Assembly: GCF_014649835.1 (NCBI RefSeq)
Contig: NZ_BMTU01000002.1
Span: 372,001 to 436,000, forward strand
Origin: Streptomyces pilosus
GTDB taxonomy: Bacteria > Actinomycetota > Actinomycetes > Streptomycetales > Streptomycetaceae
DNA: 64,000 nucleotides
Direction of reading: 5' to 3'
Made by a program: the position numbers and the translations under genes. Positions 45,281-54,018 of this stretch are shown in pieces (the stretch's first letter is position 1; each line of letters begins with the position of its first letter). The notes under the pieces were generated by a model. That model searched no databases. It saw nothing but the letters and a program-made list of their open reading frames with translations, and was not told the DNA's origin.

Positions 45281-46480
45281 ATGACCACGATCCCGCACGA
45301 GAAGCCCGGTGAACCCAACCCCCTGCACGCCCTCACCCTCGACCGCCTGCGGCGCCGCACCAGCATGAAGTGGCGCACCTATCCGGAGGACGTACTGCCG
45401 CTCTGGGTGGCCGAGATGGACGTGCCGCTCGCCGAACCGGTCGTCCGCGCCGTCACCGAGGCCATGGAACTGGGTGACACCGGCTATCCCGCCGGCAGCG
45501 CCTACGCCGAGGCGCTGGCCGTGTTCGCCGGCAAGCGATGGGACTGGGACGGTCTCGCCGTGGAGCGCACCGCGATCGTGCCCGACGTCATGCTGGGCGT
45601 GGTCGAGATGCTCGGACTGGTCACCGGGCACGGCGACGCGGTCGTGGTCAACCCGCCCGTCTACCCGCCCTTCTACGACTTCGTCCGGCACGCCGGCCGC
45701 GTCCCGGTCGAGGCGCCGCTGGGGGCCGACGCGCGGATCAACCTCGACGTCCTGGAGGAAACCTTCCGGCGTGTGACGACGGGCCGGCGACGCGCCGCCC
45801 ATCTGCTGTGCAGCCCGCACAACCCGACCGGCACGGTGCACACCGCGGACGAGCTGACCGCCGTCGCCGCCCTCGCCGACCGGTACGGCGTGCGTGTCGT
45901 CGCCGACGAGATCCACGCGCCCCTGGTCGTCGGCGACACGCGCTTCGTGCCCTACCTGAGCGTGCCGGGCGGCGAGCGCGGCCTGTCCCTGATGTCGGCG
46001 TCGAAGGCGTGGAACCTGCCCGGGCTCAAGGCGGCTCTCGCCGTCGCCGGGGCGGGCGCGGCGGACGACCTGGCCCGGATGCCGGAGGAGGTCGGCCACG
46101 GCGCGAGCCACGTCGGTGTCCTCGCCCACACCGCGGCCCTGCGGGACGGCATCCCGTGGCTGGACTCCCTGCTCACCGGACTGGACGCCAACCGCCGGCT
46201 GCTCGCCGGCCTCCTGGACGCGCAACTGCCCGCCGTCCGCTACCGCCCGGGGGACGCCACGTACCTCGCCTGGCTCGACTGCCGCGCCCTCGGGCTCGGC
46301 GACGACCCGGCCGAGGTTCTCCTCCGGCACGGCCGCGTGGCCCTCACCTCCGGCCTCCCCTTCGGCACGGGCGGCGCCGGGCACGCCCGCCTGAACCTGG
46401 CGGCCTCGCCCGAGGTGATCACGGAGGCGGTGCGGCGGATGGCGGAGGCCGTGGGCCGGGCGGGCGCCATCCGTGGCTGA
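45281..46480 (+). CDS. MalY/PatB-type aminotransferase (C-S lyase)
   Basis: The 399-residue PLP enzyme of fold type I, class I/II, has PLP lysine in [17 protein letters not shown]. Substrate and cofactor contacts are in [29 protein letters not shown] and [11 protein letters not shown]. The length and the motif WVAEMD place it in the MalY/PatB group, mostly cystathionine beta-lyases. ATG 45281 begins the family N-terminus. The methyltransferase gene overlaps its end by 8 bases, so the two are coupled. Confidence 0.9.
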   Translation: MTTIPHEKPGEPNPLHALTLDRLRRRTSMKWRTYPEDVLPLWVAEMDVPLAEPVVRAVTEAMELGDTGYPAGSAYAEALAVFAGKRWDWDGLAVERTAIVPDVMLGVVEMLGLVTGHGDAVVVNPPVYPPFYDFVRHAGRVPVEAPLGADARINLDVLEETFRRVTTGRRRAAHLLCSPHNPTGTVHTADELTAVAALADRYGVRVVADEIHAPLVVGDTRFVPYLSVPGGERGLSLMSASKAWNLPGLKAALAVAGAGAADDLARMPEEVGHGASHVGVLAHTAALRDGIPWLDSLLTGLDANRRLLAGLLDAQLPAVRYRPGDATYLAWLDCRALGLGDDPAEVLLRHGRVALTSGLPFGTGGAGHARLNLAASPEVITEAVRRMAEAVGRAGAIRG

Positions 46481-47204
46481 CGACGGCTTCGACCACCCGC
46501 GCCTCGCCGCGCTCTACGATCCGCTCGACCCCGACCGCTCCGACCTCGACGCGTACCTGCGCACGGCGCGGGAGTCAGGAGCCCGGCGGGTGCTGGACAT
46601 CGGCTGCGGGACCGGGGTCTTCGCCCTGCTCCTGGCCGACCGCGGGGTCGACGTGGTCGGTGTCGATCCCGCCGGGGCCCCCCTCGACGTGGCACGGAGC
46701 AAACCGGGTGCCGCGCGGGTCCGGTGGATCCGGGGCGACGCGAGCGCGCTGCCCCCGCTGGAGGTCGATCTGGTGACCATGACGGCGAACGTCGCCCAGG
46801 CCGTCGTCGCGCCGGACGCCTGGCACGACACCCTCGCGGCCGCCCGTACGGCACTGCGGCCCGGTGGGCGGCTGGTGTTCGAGACGCGGGACCCGGCCCG
46901 GCGGGCCTGGGAGGCGTGGACCAGGGAGCGGTCGTACCGGGAGGTGGACGTGCCCGGCGCCGGCCGGGTCGAGACCTGGCACCAGGTGACCGGCGTGGAC
47001 GGCCCGCTGGTGACGTTCCGTACGACCTACGTGTTCGCCGCGGACGGGACGGTGCTGACGACTCGGTCGACGCTGCGCTTCCGTGAACGGGAGGAGGTCG
47101 AGGCGGACCTCGCCGCGCACGGCTACGAGCTGGAGCGGGTGGGGGACGCACCGGACCGTCCCGGCCGGGAGTTCGTCTTCGTCGCCCGCCGCCCGGACGC
47201 CTAG
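46473..47204 (+). CDS. class I SAM-dependent methyltransferase
   Basis: The 243-residue methyltransferase has motif [20 protein letters not shown], acidic loop [24 protein letters not shown] and post-motif [17 protein letters not shown]. It belongs to the broad methyltransferase-11/25 group acting on small molecules. GTG 46473 lies inside the end of the aminotransferase gene (8-base overlap). The target is unknown. Confidence 0.88.
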   Translation: MADDGFDHPRLAALYDPLDPDRSDLDAYLRTARESGARRVLDIGCGTGVFALLLADRGVDVVGVDPAGAPLDVARSKPGAARVRWIRGDASALPPLEVDLVTMTANVAQAVVAPDAWHDTLAAARTALRPGGRLVFETRDPARRAWEAWTRERSYREVDVPGAGRVETWHQVTGVDGPLVTFRTTYVFAADGTVLTTRSTLRFREREEVEADLAAHGYELERVGDAPDRPGREFVFVARRPDA

Positions 47205-47214
47205 ACTTCGCCGC

Positions 47215-47595
47215 ATGGACGAAGCGTCGCTCGACCGGCTCGGGGCCGGGAAGTACCTGTTGGTCACCAGCTACCGCAAGAACGGCACGCCGGTGGCCAC
47301 ACCGGTGTGGGTGGTGCGGGACGGTGACGCGCTCGGGGTGTGGACCGTCGCCGACTCCTGGAAGGTCAAGCGCATCCGCGCCCGCGGCGACGTCCTCGTC
47401 GGACCGTGCGACGTGCGCGGCAGGCCGACCGGTGGCCAGGTCCCCGCCACCGCGGAGATCTGCGACCCGGCCACCACCGTCCGCTACCGGCGGCTGCTCG
47501 CCCGCAAGTACGGCCTGCTGGGCCGGCTGACGCTTCTCGGCAGCCGCCTGCGCCGGGGGTCCGACGGCACGGTGGGGATCCGCATCACCCTGTGA
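47215..47595 (+). CDS. PPOX-class F420-dependent oxidoreductase
   Basis: The 126-residue split-barrel flavin/deazaflavin protein opens with LGAGKYLLVTSYRKNGTPVA and continues VWVVRDGDALGVWTVADSWK, then VKRIRARGDVLVGPCDVRG. This is the pattern of actinobacterial PPOX-class F420-dependent proteins. It lies 10 bases after the methyltransferase and so probably in the same operon. The substrate is unknown. Confidence 0.88.
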   Translation: MDEASLDRLGAGKYLLVTSYRKNGTPVATPVWVVRDGDALGVWTVADSWKVKRIRARGDVLVGPCDVRGRPTGGQVPATAEICDPATTVRYRRLLARKYGLLGRLTLLGSRLRRGSDGTVGIRITL

Positions 47596-47622
47596 GACCG
47601 GGTGTCCGGGTCCGACGGCCCG

Positions 47623-48039
47623 TCAGGTCCAGGCCCGGAACGGCTCGTCGATCAGCTGGAAGACCGGCTCGCCCCGGACCGGGTCCTTGGCCGTCGACAG
47701 CCGGACCCGGTCACCGCTGTGGATACCGATGGGCGGGCCCATCACCCGGCCCCGCACCACGAATCCCTCGGCCATCTCGATGAGGGAGATGTTGCGTGCC
47801 GCGGGGGTGTTGCGGTGCAGCACGGTGGAGTGGCGGACCGTGCCGACGCCCTCGCTCCGTTCCGTACGCAGCTCGCTGCCCTGACAGACCGGGCACAGGA
47901 GCCGGTGGTACATGGCGGTGCCGCACCAGGTGCAGCGCTGGTAGGTCATGGCTTCCGTGTGGTCGGCGCCTCGCGGTGCGAGAACGCCCGTCGCGGAGCC
48001 GGCGGCCTGCTGAGCGACGCTTCCTGAGTGGTGATACAC
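47623..48039 (-). CDS. zinc-ribbon/OB-fold (DUF35) protein
   Basis: The 138-residue protein has two CxxC pairs forming a rubredoxin-like zinc ribbon (RCTWCGTAMYHRLLCPVCQG). An OB-fold follows (VGTVRHSTVLHRNTPAARNI, EMAEGFVVRGRVMG, GDRVRLSTAKDP). DUF35 proteins usually accompany thiolases or acyl-CoA enzymes as substrate-channelling partners; no thiolase lies beside it here. GTG 48039 is chosen because GGGAG lies 9 bases upstream; ATG 47949 starts directly at the zinc ribbon and is the alternative. A perfect 15-base palindrome lies about 100 bases upstream, before the TetR gene. Confidence 0.8.
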   Translation of the reverse strand: MYHHSGSVAQQAAGSATGVLAPRGADHTEAMTYQRCTWCGTAMYHRLLCPVCQGSELRTERSEGVGTVRHSTVLHRNTPAARNISLIEMAEGFVVRGRVMGPPIGIHSGDRVRLSTAKDPVRGEPVFQLIDEPFRAWT

Positions 48040-48138
48040 GCTGGTCAACTCCCTGCACTCGGCCGGAATCCCGGGTGCCCGGTCGCCCGGGCACACGTGT
48101 GCCCGGTCTGCGGTGCCACCGCGCACAGCCCCAGAGTA

Positions 48139-48153
48139 TGGCACTGAGTGCCA
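48139..48153. promoter_or_regulatory. palindromic operator upstream of the OB-fold gene
   Basis: TGGCACT-G-AGTGCCA is a perfect 7-bp-arm inverted repeat, followed at 48162-48174 by a degenerate second copy (GGCACTCCGTACC). A related site lies at 48956-48970 before the TetR gene, so both are likely TetR binding sites. Confidence 0.65.
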
Positions 48154-48202
48154 CGCGTAAAGGCACTCCGTACCCTCACCTTGACGGGAGGGGACGACCG
48201 GC

Positions 48203-48925
48203 TCAGCCACGGCCGAGCGCGGCCTCCAGCTCCTGCACCACCCGCCACAGCGGCGCCCCGCGGCGGGAGACGATCACCACCACGTCCCCGGGACCCCCCG
48301 ACACGGCGGGTGCCGGCTCGGCGCCGAACGACGCCCGCACATGGCCGAGCGCGTGGTCGACCGCCGCCTCCGCGTCCCCCTTGCCGTCCGAACGCAGCCA
48401 GGAGCGCAACGCGTTGTTGTGCGCCGCCACCACGGCCGCCGCGATCACGTCGGCGCGCAGGATGCCGTCCCGCAGACCGGCGTAGCGGGCCCGCAGGTAT
48501 CCGGCAAGGGCACGGTCGTAGCGCCGGACGACGGAGAGTTCGTACTGCCGCAGGCCCGGCACCTGCTTGGTGAGCCGGTAGCGCTGCACGGAGAACGTCG
48601 GGTTCTCGGCGTACATCAGCAGCACCAGCCGGGCCGCGTCGCAGACCCTGCGCACCGGGTCGGCGTCGGCGGACCCGGCGGCCAGGAAGGCCGTCATGTC
48701 GGCCAGGCACCGCTCGTGGTCGGGGAAGACCACGTCCTCCTTGGAGGGGAAGTAGCGGAAGAAGGACCGCCGCCCCACCCCGGCGAGCGCCACGATGTCG
48801 TCCACCGTGGTCTGTTCGTAGCCCCGCTCGAGGAACAACCGGAAGGCCGCCGCCACCAGGGCGTCCCGCATCGGCGGTTTCTCGGCCTTGTCACCGCGGC
48901 CGGGAGCCGCACCGGTGGAGCTCAT
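48203..48925 (-). CDS. TetR-family transcriptional regulator
   Basis: The 240-residue repressor has an N-terminal helix-turn-helix DNA-binding domain (LVAAAFRLFLERGYEQTTVD, DIVALAGVGRRSFFRYFPSK) and a helical C-terminal ligand domain (about 85-235). ATG 48925 is chosen because the reading from 48961 lacks the TetR start pattern and overlaps the operator. Related palindromes lie upstream of this gene and upstream of the OB-fold gene below it, suggesting that it controls both. The ligand is unknown; the OB-fold target hints at an acyl-CoA. Confidence 0.9.
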   Translation of the reverse strand: MSSTGAAPGRGDKAEKPPMRDALVAAAFRLFLERGYEQTTVDDIVALAGVGRRSFFRYFPSKEDVVFPDHERCLADMTAFLAAGSADADPVRRVCDAARLVLLMYAENPTFSVQRYRLTKQVPGLRQYELSVVRRYDRALAGYLRARYAGLRDGILRADVIAAAVVAAHNNALRSWLRSDGKGDAEAAVDHALGHVRASFGAEPAPAVSGGPGDVVVIVSRRGAPLWRVVQELEAALGRG

Positions 48926-48955
48926 GCACGGAACGTAGCACCGGGACGTCCCCGA

Positions 48956-48970
48956 TGGCACTCGGTGCCC
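48956..48970. promoter_or_regulatory. TetR autoregulatory operator candidate
   Basis: TGGCACTCGGTGCCC shares the full left half and five of seven right-half bases with the perfect palindrome at 48139-48153. It lies about 30 bases before the TetR start codon. Confidence 0.55.
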
Positions 48971-49054
48971 GCCGGCACGGAACCCGGTACCGTCGCCACG
49001 CCGCGTCGCGGGCCGTGCCTATGATCGGGCACCCGCCGCCTTCGAGGAGCACGT

Positions 49055-49900
49055 ATGCCGCCCGCCCGTCCCCGCGTCCTCTACGTCACCGACCTGGCCT
49101 ACCCGGCCCGCGGGCGCCGCTACTGCGACGAGGACATCTTCCTGACGTCCCGGCTGCGCGAACACGTCGACCTCGCCCTGTGCCACCCGCGCGACGCCGC
49201 CGCCCTGATGGACGGCTTCGACGCCGTCGTCGTCCGCAACAGCGGCCCGGTGCTCGGGTACCTGGAGGCCTACGACGCCTTCCGGGAGCGCGCGCTCGCG
49301 CACGGCACCCCGGTCTACAACCCGCTCACCGGCCGGGGCGACATGGCCGGCAAGCAGTACCTGCTCGACCTGAGCGCGGCCGGCCGGCCGGTGATCCCCA
49401 CCGTGGGCCGCTCCGAGGACCTGGACCGGCTGCCCGCCGCGGAGCGGTACGTGGTCAAGCCCCGGCTCGGCGCCGACTCGGCGGGGCTGCGCGTCGTCAC
49501 CGCGGACCAGGTGCGCGGCCTCGCCGACGGCGAGGTCCTGGTCCAGCCGCACATCGACTTCGCCTACGAGGTCTCCTTCTACTTCGTCGACCACTCCTTC
49601 CAGTACGCCCTCCACACGCCCGATCCGGGGCGGCGCTGGCAGTTGGAGCGCTACCGGCCCACCGCGGACGACCTGGACTTCGCCCGGGGCTTCATCGAGT
49701 GGAACACCCTCGACCGCGGCATCCAGCGCGTCGACGCCTGCCGCGCCCCCGGCGGCGAACTGCTCCTGGTCGAACTGGAGGACCTCAACCCGTACCTGTC
49801 CCTCGACGCCCTCGACGACGAGGACCGGGAGGCGTTCGTGTCGGCGATGGTGACGTCCCTGCGCGGCTTCCTCCGCGAGGCCGCCGGCACGGGCGGCTGA
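49055..49900 (+). CDS. ATP-grasp domain protein
   Basis: The 281-residue protein has the ATP-grasp fold: N-terminal Rossmann-like part (RVLYVTDLAYPARGRRYCDE), RYVVKPRLGADSAGLRVV for ATP phosphate binding, VLVQPHIDFAYEVSFYFVD and the C-terminal metal-site strand ELLLVELEDLNPYLS. Similar enzymes join carboxylates to amines or thiols, often in small-molecule ligases such as glutathione-synthetase-like proteins. There is no peptide or carrier gene beside it. ATG 49055 follows GAGGAG. The substrate is unknown. Confidence 0.8.
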   Translation: MPPARPRVLYVTDLAYPARGRRYCDEDIFLTSRLREHVDLALCHPRDAAALMDGFDAVVVRNSGPVLGYLEAYDAFRERALAHGTPVYNPLTGRGDMAGKQYLLDLSAAGRPVIPTVGRSEDLDRLPAAERYVVKPRLGADSAGLRVVTADQVRGLADGEVLVQPHIDFAYEVSFYFVDHSFQYALHTPDPGRRWQLERYRPTADDLDFARGFIEWNTLDRGIQRVDACRAPGGELLLVELEDLNPYLSLDALDDEDREAFVSAMVTSLRGFLREAAGTGG

Positions 49901-49974
49901 ACCCGCGGGCCCTGCGGCGCGTATCTCTCCCCGTGGGCGCCCGACTCCCCCGCACGGGACGGAAGGAGAGCAGC

Positions 49975-50622
49975 GTGACGACACCGTCCGGGCCCGGCCG
50001 GCCGCACGGCGGACCGCCCCTGGAACCCATCCGCGTGCTGCGCCCGCGCCGCACCGACGCGCTGGCGGAGCTGTTCCGCGAGTTCGAGGAGGGGGAGCGG
50101 GACGGCTACGAAGCGGTGCCGCCGCCTCCCGGCGCGGACGACAGGACCCAGGAACTGCCGCCCGCGCCCGCCGGCCCGCCGCCGGGACGCGTACGACGCT
50201 CCTCGGGGCCGCGTGGAGCCGGGCCGGCGCTCGCCGTCGCCGCCGCCGTACTGATCGGGTTCGGCGGCGCGCTCCTCGTCACGGACCGGAACGCGGACGA
50301 CCGCGCGGCCCCGGGACCCGCACCGTCCGCCGCTGCCCCGTCCGCCCCCGCACCGGCCACCCCGGCGCCACGCCCTCCGGCCGGCCGGGGTTTCCTCCAG
50401 GAGGGGGACTCGGGCCCCGAAGTGAGCGAGCTGCAGGAGCGGTTGCTGCGCGTCCCGGACGTCTACCGGTCCGGTTCCACCGACGGCCGCTACGACGCCG
50501 GCCTCTCGGCCGCCGTCGCCCGCTTCCAGCTCTGGTACGGCATCCGGGGCGACGAGACGGGCGTCTACGGCGACGACACCCGGCTGGCGCTGGAGTCCCG
50601 CACGGGCGAGGGGGCGAACTGA
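49975..50622 (+). CDS. membrane-anchored peptidoglycan-binding protein
   Basis: The 215-residue protein has a cytoplasmic Pro-rich N-terminal part (about 1-80, with DALAELFREFEEGERDGYEA). One membrane helix follows (about 83-102, GPALAVAAAVLIGFGGALLV), then an Ala/Pro linker and a C-terminal peptidoglycan-binding domain (about 142-210, LQEGDSGPEVSELQERLLRV, SAAVARFQLWYGIRG). The architecture fits a protein spanning membrane and wall. GTG 49975 follows GGAAGGAG. The precise role is unknown; it starts 75 bases after the ATP-grasp gene. Confidence 0.82.
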   Translation: MTTPSGPGRPHGGPPLEPIRVLRPRRTDALAELFREFEEGERDGYEAVPPPPGADDRTQELPPAPAGPPPGRVRRSSGPRGAGPALAVAAAVLIGFGGALLVTDRNADDRAAPGPAPSAAAPSAPAPATPAPRPPAGRGFLQEGDSGPEVSELQERLLRVPDVYRSGSTDGRYDAGLSAAVARFQLWYGIRGDETGVYGDDTRLALESRTGEGAN

Positions 50623-50666
50623 GCCGCGGGGCTGGACGCGGGGCGCCGGAGGGGGGCGGTCCGCGC

Positions 50667-53114
50667 CTATGTGGGGCGCCGGTCTCCCGTGGTCCGGTCC
50701 GGGGGGCCGGCCCCGCGGGGCTTCCCCGGCACCCGGATGTCCAGGACGCACACGTCGTCGCGGCGCTCCTCCTCCAGCATCGACTCCAGGAGCGTCGCGA
50801 GGGACCCGCGTCCCGGCCGGTCGCCCGGCGGGGCCGCGACGGCCCGCGCGAGCCGTTCGAGGCCCGCGTCGATGATCTCCGGGGGCCGCTCCACCAGGCC
50901 GTCCGTGTACAGCAGGACCCGGTCGCCCGGTTCGAGCCGGCACTCGGCTTCCTCGAAGTGCGGCGTGGCGGTGGCGCCGAGCAGCATGCCGGGGGGCCGG
51001 CGCAGGAAGGTGACCTCGCCGTCCCGCGCGAGCAGCGGCGGGGTGTGGCCCGCCTGGGCCCACAGCAGCCGCCGGTCCCGGCGCCGGTACCGGGCCAGGA
51101 CCATGGTGGCGGTGCCGTGGGTGTCCCGGGAGTGCAGCAGCAGGGTGTTGAGCCGGGCGAGCGCTCCGGTCAGCGAGGAGCCGGTGATCACCATGCCCTT
51201 CGCGGTGAACCGCAGCAGCGCCATGGCGGCGACGGCGCCGACACCGTGTCCGGCGACGTCGCCGACGACGAACAGGGCGTCGCCGTCGGGCAGTTCGATC
51301 GCGCTGAACCAGTCGCCGCCGACCTGGATGCCGGACTGGGAGGGCAGGTAGGCGACCTCGACGCGCAGCCCGGCGAGACCGACCGGACGCTCCGGCAGGG
51401 GCAGCAGGGCGTTCTGCAGGCGGGTGACCAGGGTGCGTTCGGACTGCAGGACGTCGTGCTGGGTGAGGATCGCCCGCTCGCTCTCCACCAGGGCGAGTTC
51501 GGCCCGCCGCCGCGCGGTCAGGTCCTGGACGATTCCGTGTACCTCGACGGGCGTGCCGTGCGCGTCGGCCACCACCTCGGCGACCAGGCGCAGATGCCGG
51601 ACACCGCGCGTGCCGCGCACCCGGAACGAGACGTCGAACGGCTGTCCCTCGCGGATCAGCGCTCCCACGGCCCGGCTGAGTTCGGACCGGTCGTCGGAGT
51701 ACGCGAGCCGCGGCAGACCGGCGAGCGGGACCGGGCCGTCCGCCGGATCCCGGTCGAGGATCGCGAAGACCTGTGACGACCAGGACGCCTCGTCGGTCGC
51801 CAGGTTCCAGTTCGCCCAGCCGAGGTTGCCCAGCCGCTGGAGCACGGCGAGACGCTGTTCCTGCCGGTCGGAGGAGGCGTGCCGGGCCCAGGTGACGACC
51901 AGGGCGTCCTCCAGGCGCGTCACCCGTACGGAGTAGGTGGAGAGTGCGCGGGCACCGTCCACCGTCTCCTGGTGGGCGAACGGCTCGCTCTCGTAGGTAC
52001 GCCCGCTCGACAGGGTGTCCAGGCAGCCCGGCCACACCGGTGTGTCCGTCAGGTCGGGCCACAGTTCCAGCAGCCGCCGGCCGGCCGGTTCGCCGCCCGC
52101 CCCGCCCAGGAGGTCGGCCGCCTGCGCCGTCGCGGCGTCGACCCGGAAGTCCTCGACGGTGCCCGAGGGGCCGCGCAGGGGGGTCAGCAGCATCGCCGCG
52201 ACCGGCAGTGCCGCGAACAGCGCCTGGACGGCGTCCGAGGGCGCGTCGGACGCCGGCTCCGGCAGGGAGGTGAACGTCCGCATCCGTCCGGCGCAGAGCC
52301 GGACGACGCCCCGCAGGTGGACCCGGTCGCGGGCGGTGAAGCGGCCGGGCCGGCCGCGCAGCACGCCCAGGCAGGCCTCGGCGCCGTCCCCGGCGGGCAG
52401 TGGCAGCCAGGCCCGGGACCGCCACCGCTCGGGCGGTTCACCGATCAGCAGGTACCGCGTGCTGTCCTCGGCGTAGTCCTCCAGCCAGCGGGGCTCACCG
52501 GCGTCCATGGCTTCCAGTACGGCGACACCGCTGAAGGGGGGCACCTGGCGCCACCGGTCGGCCAGCCGTTCACCGATACCGGCGTGTCCGAGCAGTTCGA
52601 GACCTCCGCCGGCCCGGCGGCCGTAGATCATGACCGAGTCGGCGTCGAGGCCGGGACCGAGGTGGTCCAGCAGGCAGCGGGCCAGCTCCCGGTAGGTGTC
52701 GACGTGCACGAGGTCGCGGGCGAGGCGGCGCAGGGCGTCGGCGACGTCGTCGGGCGTGGCCGGGGCCGCGGTGAGGTCGCTCGCGGTCCCGGGGAGGCTC
52801 CCGGGGTCGCCGTCCGGTCGCGGGGTGCCGGTGCCGGGGCCGGCCGGGGTCAGATCACCGAGGGTGATCCAGCACTCCTCGAGCAGGGAGCGGCGGGCGG
52901 CCTTGGCGCGCTGGAGCAGGGTCTCGCCGGCGGCGTCCGCGGAGCAGCCGGTCAGGGCGATCACGGCGCCCTTGGCGCGCTCCACGACGGCCGAGGTCGC
53001 GGCCTGCTCGCGCAGCCGGTCCAGTTCGGCTCGCTGCTGGGCGACGACCCTGGCCAGTTCCACCAGATCCGGTGCGGAACCGGACCCTGTGGGGACGACG
53101 GGCTCGCTTTTCAC
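50667..53114 (-). CDS. ANTAR/GAF/PAS sensor SpoIIE-type phosphatase
   Basis: The 815-residue regulator has an N-terminal coiled-coil plus ANTAR-like segment (about 15-90, ATSAVVERAKGAVIALTGCS), a GAF domain (about 125-285), a PAS-like domain (about 290-410), a second PAS (about 415-560) and a SpoIIE phosphatase (about 580-800: VGGDWFSAIELPD, VVGDVAGHGVGA, YTDGLVERP). The ANTAR part normally binds RNA hairpins to prevent transcription termination, so the protein may link RNA-level control to anti-anti-sigma dephosphorylation. GTG 53114 is the working start; a GGAGGTG lies about 15 bases away, and an in-frame GTG at 53132 is possible. Confidence 0.85.
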   Translation of the reverse strand: MKSEPVVPTGSGSAPDLVELARVVAQQRAELDRLREQAATSAVVERAKGAVIALTGCSADAAGETLLQRAKAARRSLLEECWITLGDLTPAGPGTGTPRPDGDPGSLPGTASDLTAAPATPDDVADALRRLARDLVHVDTYRELARCLLDHLGPGLDADSVMIYGRRAGGGLELLGHAGIGERLADRWRQVPPFSGVAVLEAMDAGEPRWLEDYAEDSTRYLLIGEPPERWRSRAWLPLPAGDGAEACLGVLRGRPGRFTARDRVHLRGVVRLCAGRMRTFTSLPEPASDAPSDAVQALFAALPVAAMLLTPLRGPSGTVEDFRVDAATAQAADLLGGAGGEPAGRRLLELWPDLTDTPVWPGCLDTLSSGRTYESEPFAHQETVDGARALSTYSVRVTRLEDALVVTWARHASSDRQEQRLAVLQRLGNLGWANWNLATDEASWSSQVFAILDRDPADGPVPLAGLPRLAYSDDRSELSRAVGALIREGQPFDVSFRVRGTRGVRHLRLVAEVVADAHGTPVEVHGIVQDLTARRRAELALVESERAILTQHDVLQSERTLVTRLQNALLPLPERPVGLAGLRVEVAYLPSQSGIQVGGDWFSAIELPDGDALFVVGDVAGHGVGAVAAMALLRFTAKGMVITGSSLTGALARLNTLLLHSRDTHGTATMVLARYRRRDRRLLWAQAGHTPPLLARDGEVTFLRRPPGMLLGATATPHFEEAECRLEPGDRVLLYTDGLVERPPEIIDAGLERLARAVAAPPGDRPGRGSLATLLESMLEEERRDDVCVLDIRVPGKPRGAGPPDRTTGDRRPT

Positions 53115-53225
53115 GCGACGAGCATGGCACACCTCCGCCGGTTCGTTGACCGGCTTGTTCGGCCCGGTTGCCGACCGGCCCGGAGTGCGGGGCCGATTCC
53201 GGACGGCCCGGGATGCGGGGTGCGG

Positions 53226-53594
53226 TCAGCGGCCGGTTCCGGCCAGGGCCTGGGTCACCGCCCGCACGCTGCGGGCGATGTGCTGGAGCTGCATGATCTC
53301 GGCGGCGTAGAGCTTGATCGTGTGCTCGATGACCCCTTCGTGCAGTCCCGCCCGCGGCAGCTCGGCCCGGGCGGTCTGCAGGGCGGTGCGGGCGACCCGG
53401 ATCTCGTGCTCGACCTGGATCTGGGCGTGCCGGCCGAGCAGAACGGGGTGCCGGATGAATGCCGGGTAGCTCGCGTAGCGGGCAGGCACCAGCTCGCGCA
53501 GCCACTTGGCCGCCGAGCGTTCCCAGTCGTAGCTGCCGGGGGTCTTGACCTGGCAGGGCCAGTCGGGACTGAGGCGCGTGGACGTCAGGGACAT
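53226..53594 (-). CDS. uncharacterised helical protein
   Basis: The 122-residue protein is mostly helical after residue 20 (DWERSAAKWLRELVPARYA, then HAQIQVEHEIRVARTALQTA and EGVIEHTIKLYAAEIMQLQH). It has no membrane segment and a single cysteine near the N-terminus (WPCQVKTPG). I recognise no family. ATG 53594 is chosen because GGAAG lies at a normal distance; ATG 53600 is the alternative. It is followed on the same strand by the ANTAR/SpoIIE gene, and its own upstream region contains an unusual A+T-rich patch. Confidence 0.65.
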   Translation of the reverse strand: MSLTSTRLSPDWPCQVKTPGSYDWERSAAKWLRELVPARYASYPAFIRHPVLLGRHAQIQVEHEIRVARTALQTARAELPRAGLHEGVIEHTIKLYAAEIMQLQHIARSVRAVTQALAGTGR

Positions 53595-54018
53595 GAGCAT
53601 CGCTTCCGGGTGTGCGGTGTCGCCGCGGAGGACGACGGTGTGGGGCGGCCCCGGTCTAGGGGATGACCGGGGCCGCCACGAGTGGCCGGGCAGGGGAAGC
53701 CCGGCCGAACACCCCGGTCGCCGGAGCGGGTAGGAGCCGGCGGCCTCGGGTGTTCGCGCAGGCGCCCGGTCGGGACCGTCGTCATCCGCGGCGAGTGGTG
53801 CTGGCAGCGCATGGGCGGACCGTCGGCTTTCCGGGCGGAGCGGGTGGGGACGAGGGTGCTGGAAGGCGGTCCCGGCTGTGGGCTCGCGATCCGTGAGCAG
53901 TATTTATATATGCCATCGGGTTTGCAAGACGTATGAAAACATTCATGTCCGCTTTGAATCGTGCACCCCTCGCGCACCGCTGGGCGCCCCTCCCGCACCG
54001 CCGGGCGCACCGAGTGGC
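53595..54018. other. intergenic region with an A+T-rich island
   Basis: No supported gene lies in these 424 bases. A run at 53899-53950 contains TATTTATATATG, GTTTGCAAG and TATGAAAACATTCATG, far richer in A+T than the surroundings. It includes the palindrome at 53933-53946. It may be the control region of the gene at 53226-53594. Confidence 0.6.
53933..53946. promoter_or_regulatory. ATGAA-N4-TTCAT inverted repeat
   Basis: ATGAA (53933-53937) and TTCAT (53942-53946) flank AACA within the A+T-rich island, about 70 bases past the end of the RpiR gene and about 340 bases before the helical protein gene. It could be an operator for the neighbouring RpiR regulator; this is position-based inference. 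Confidence 0.4.
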
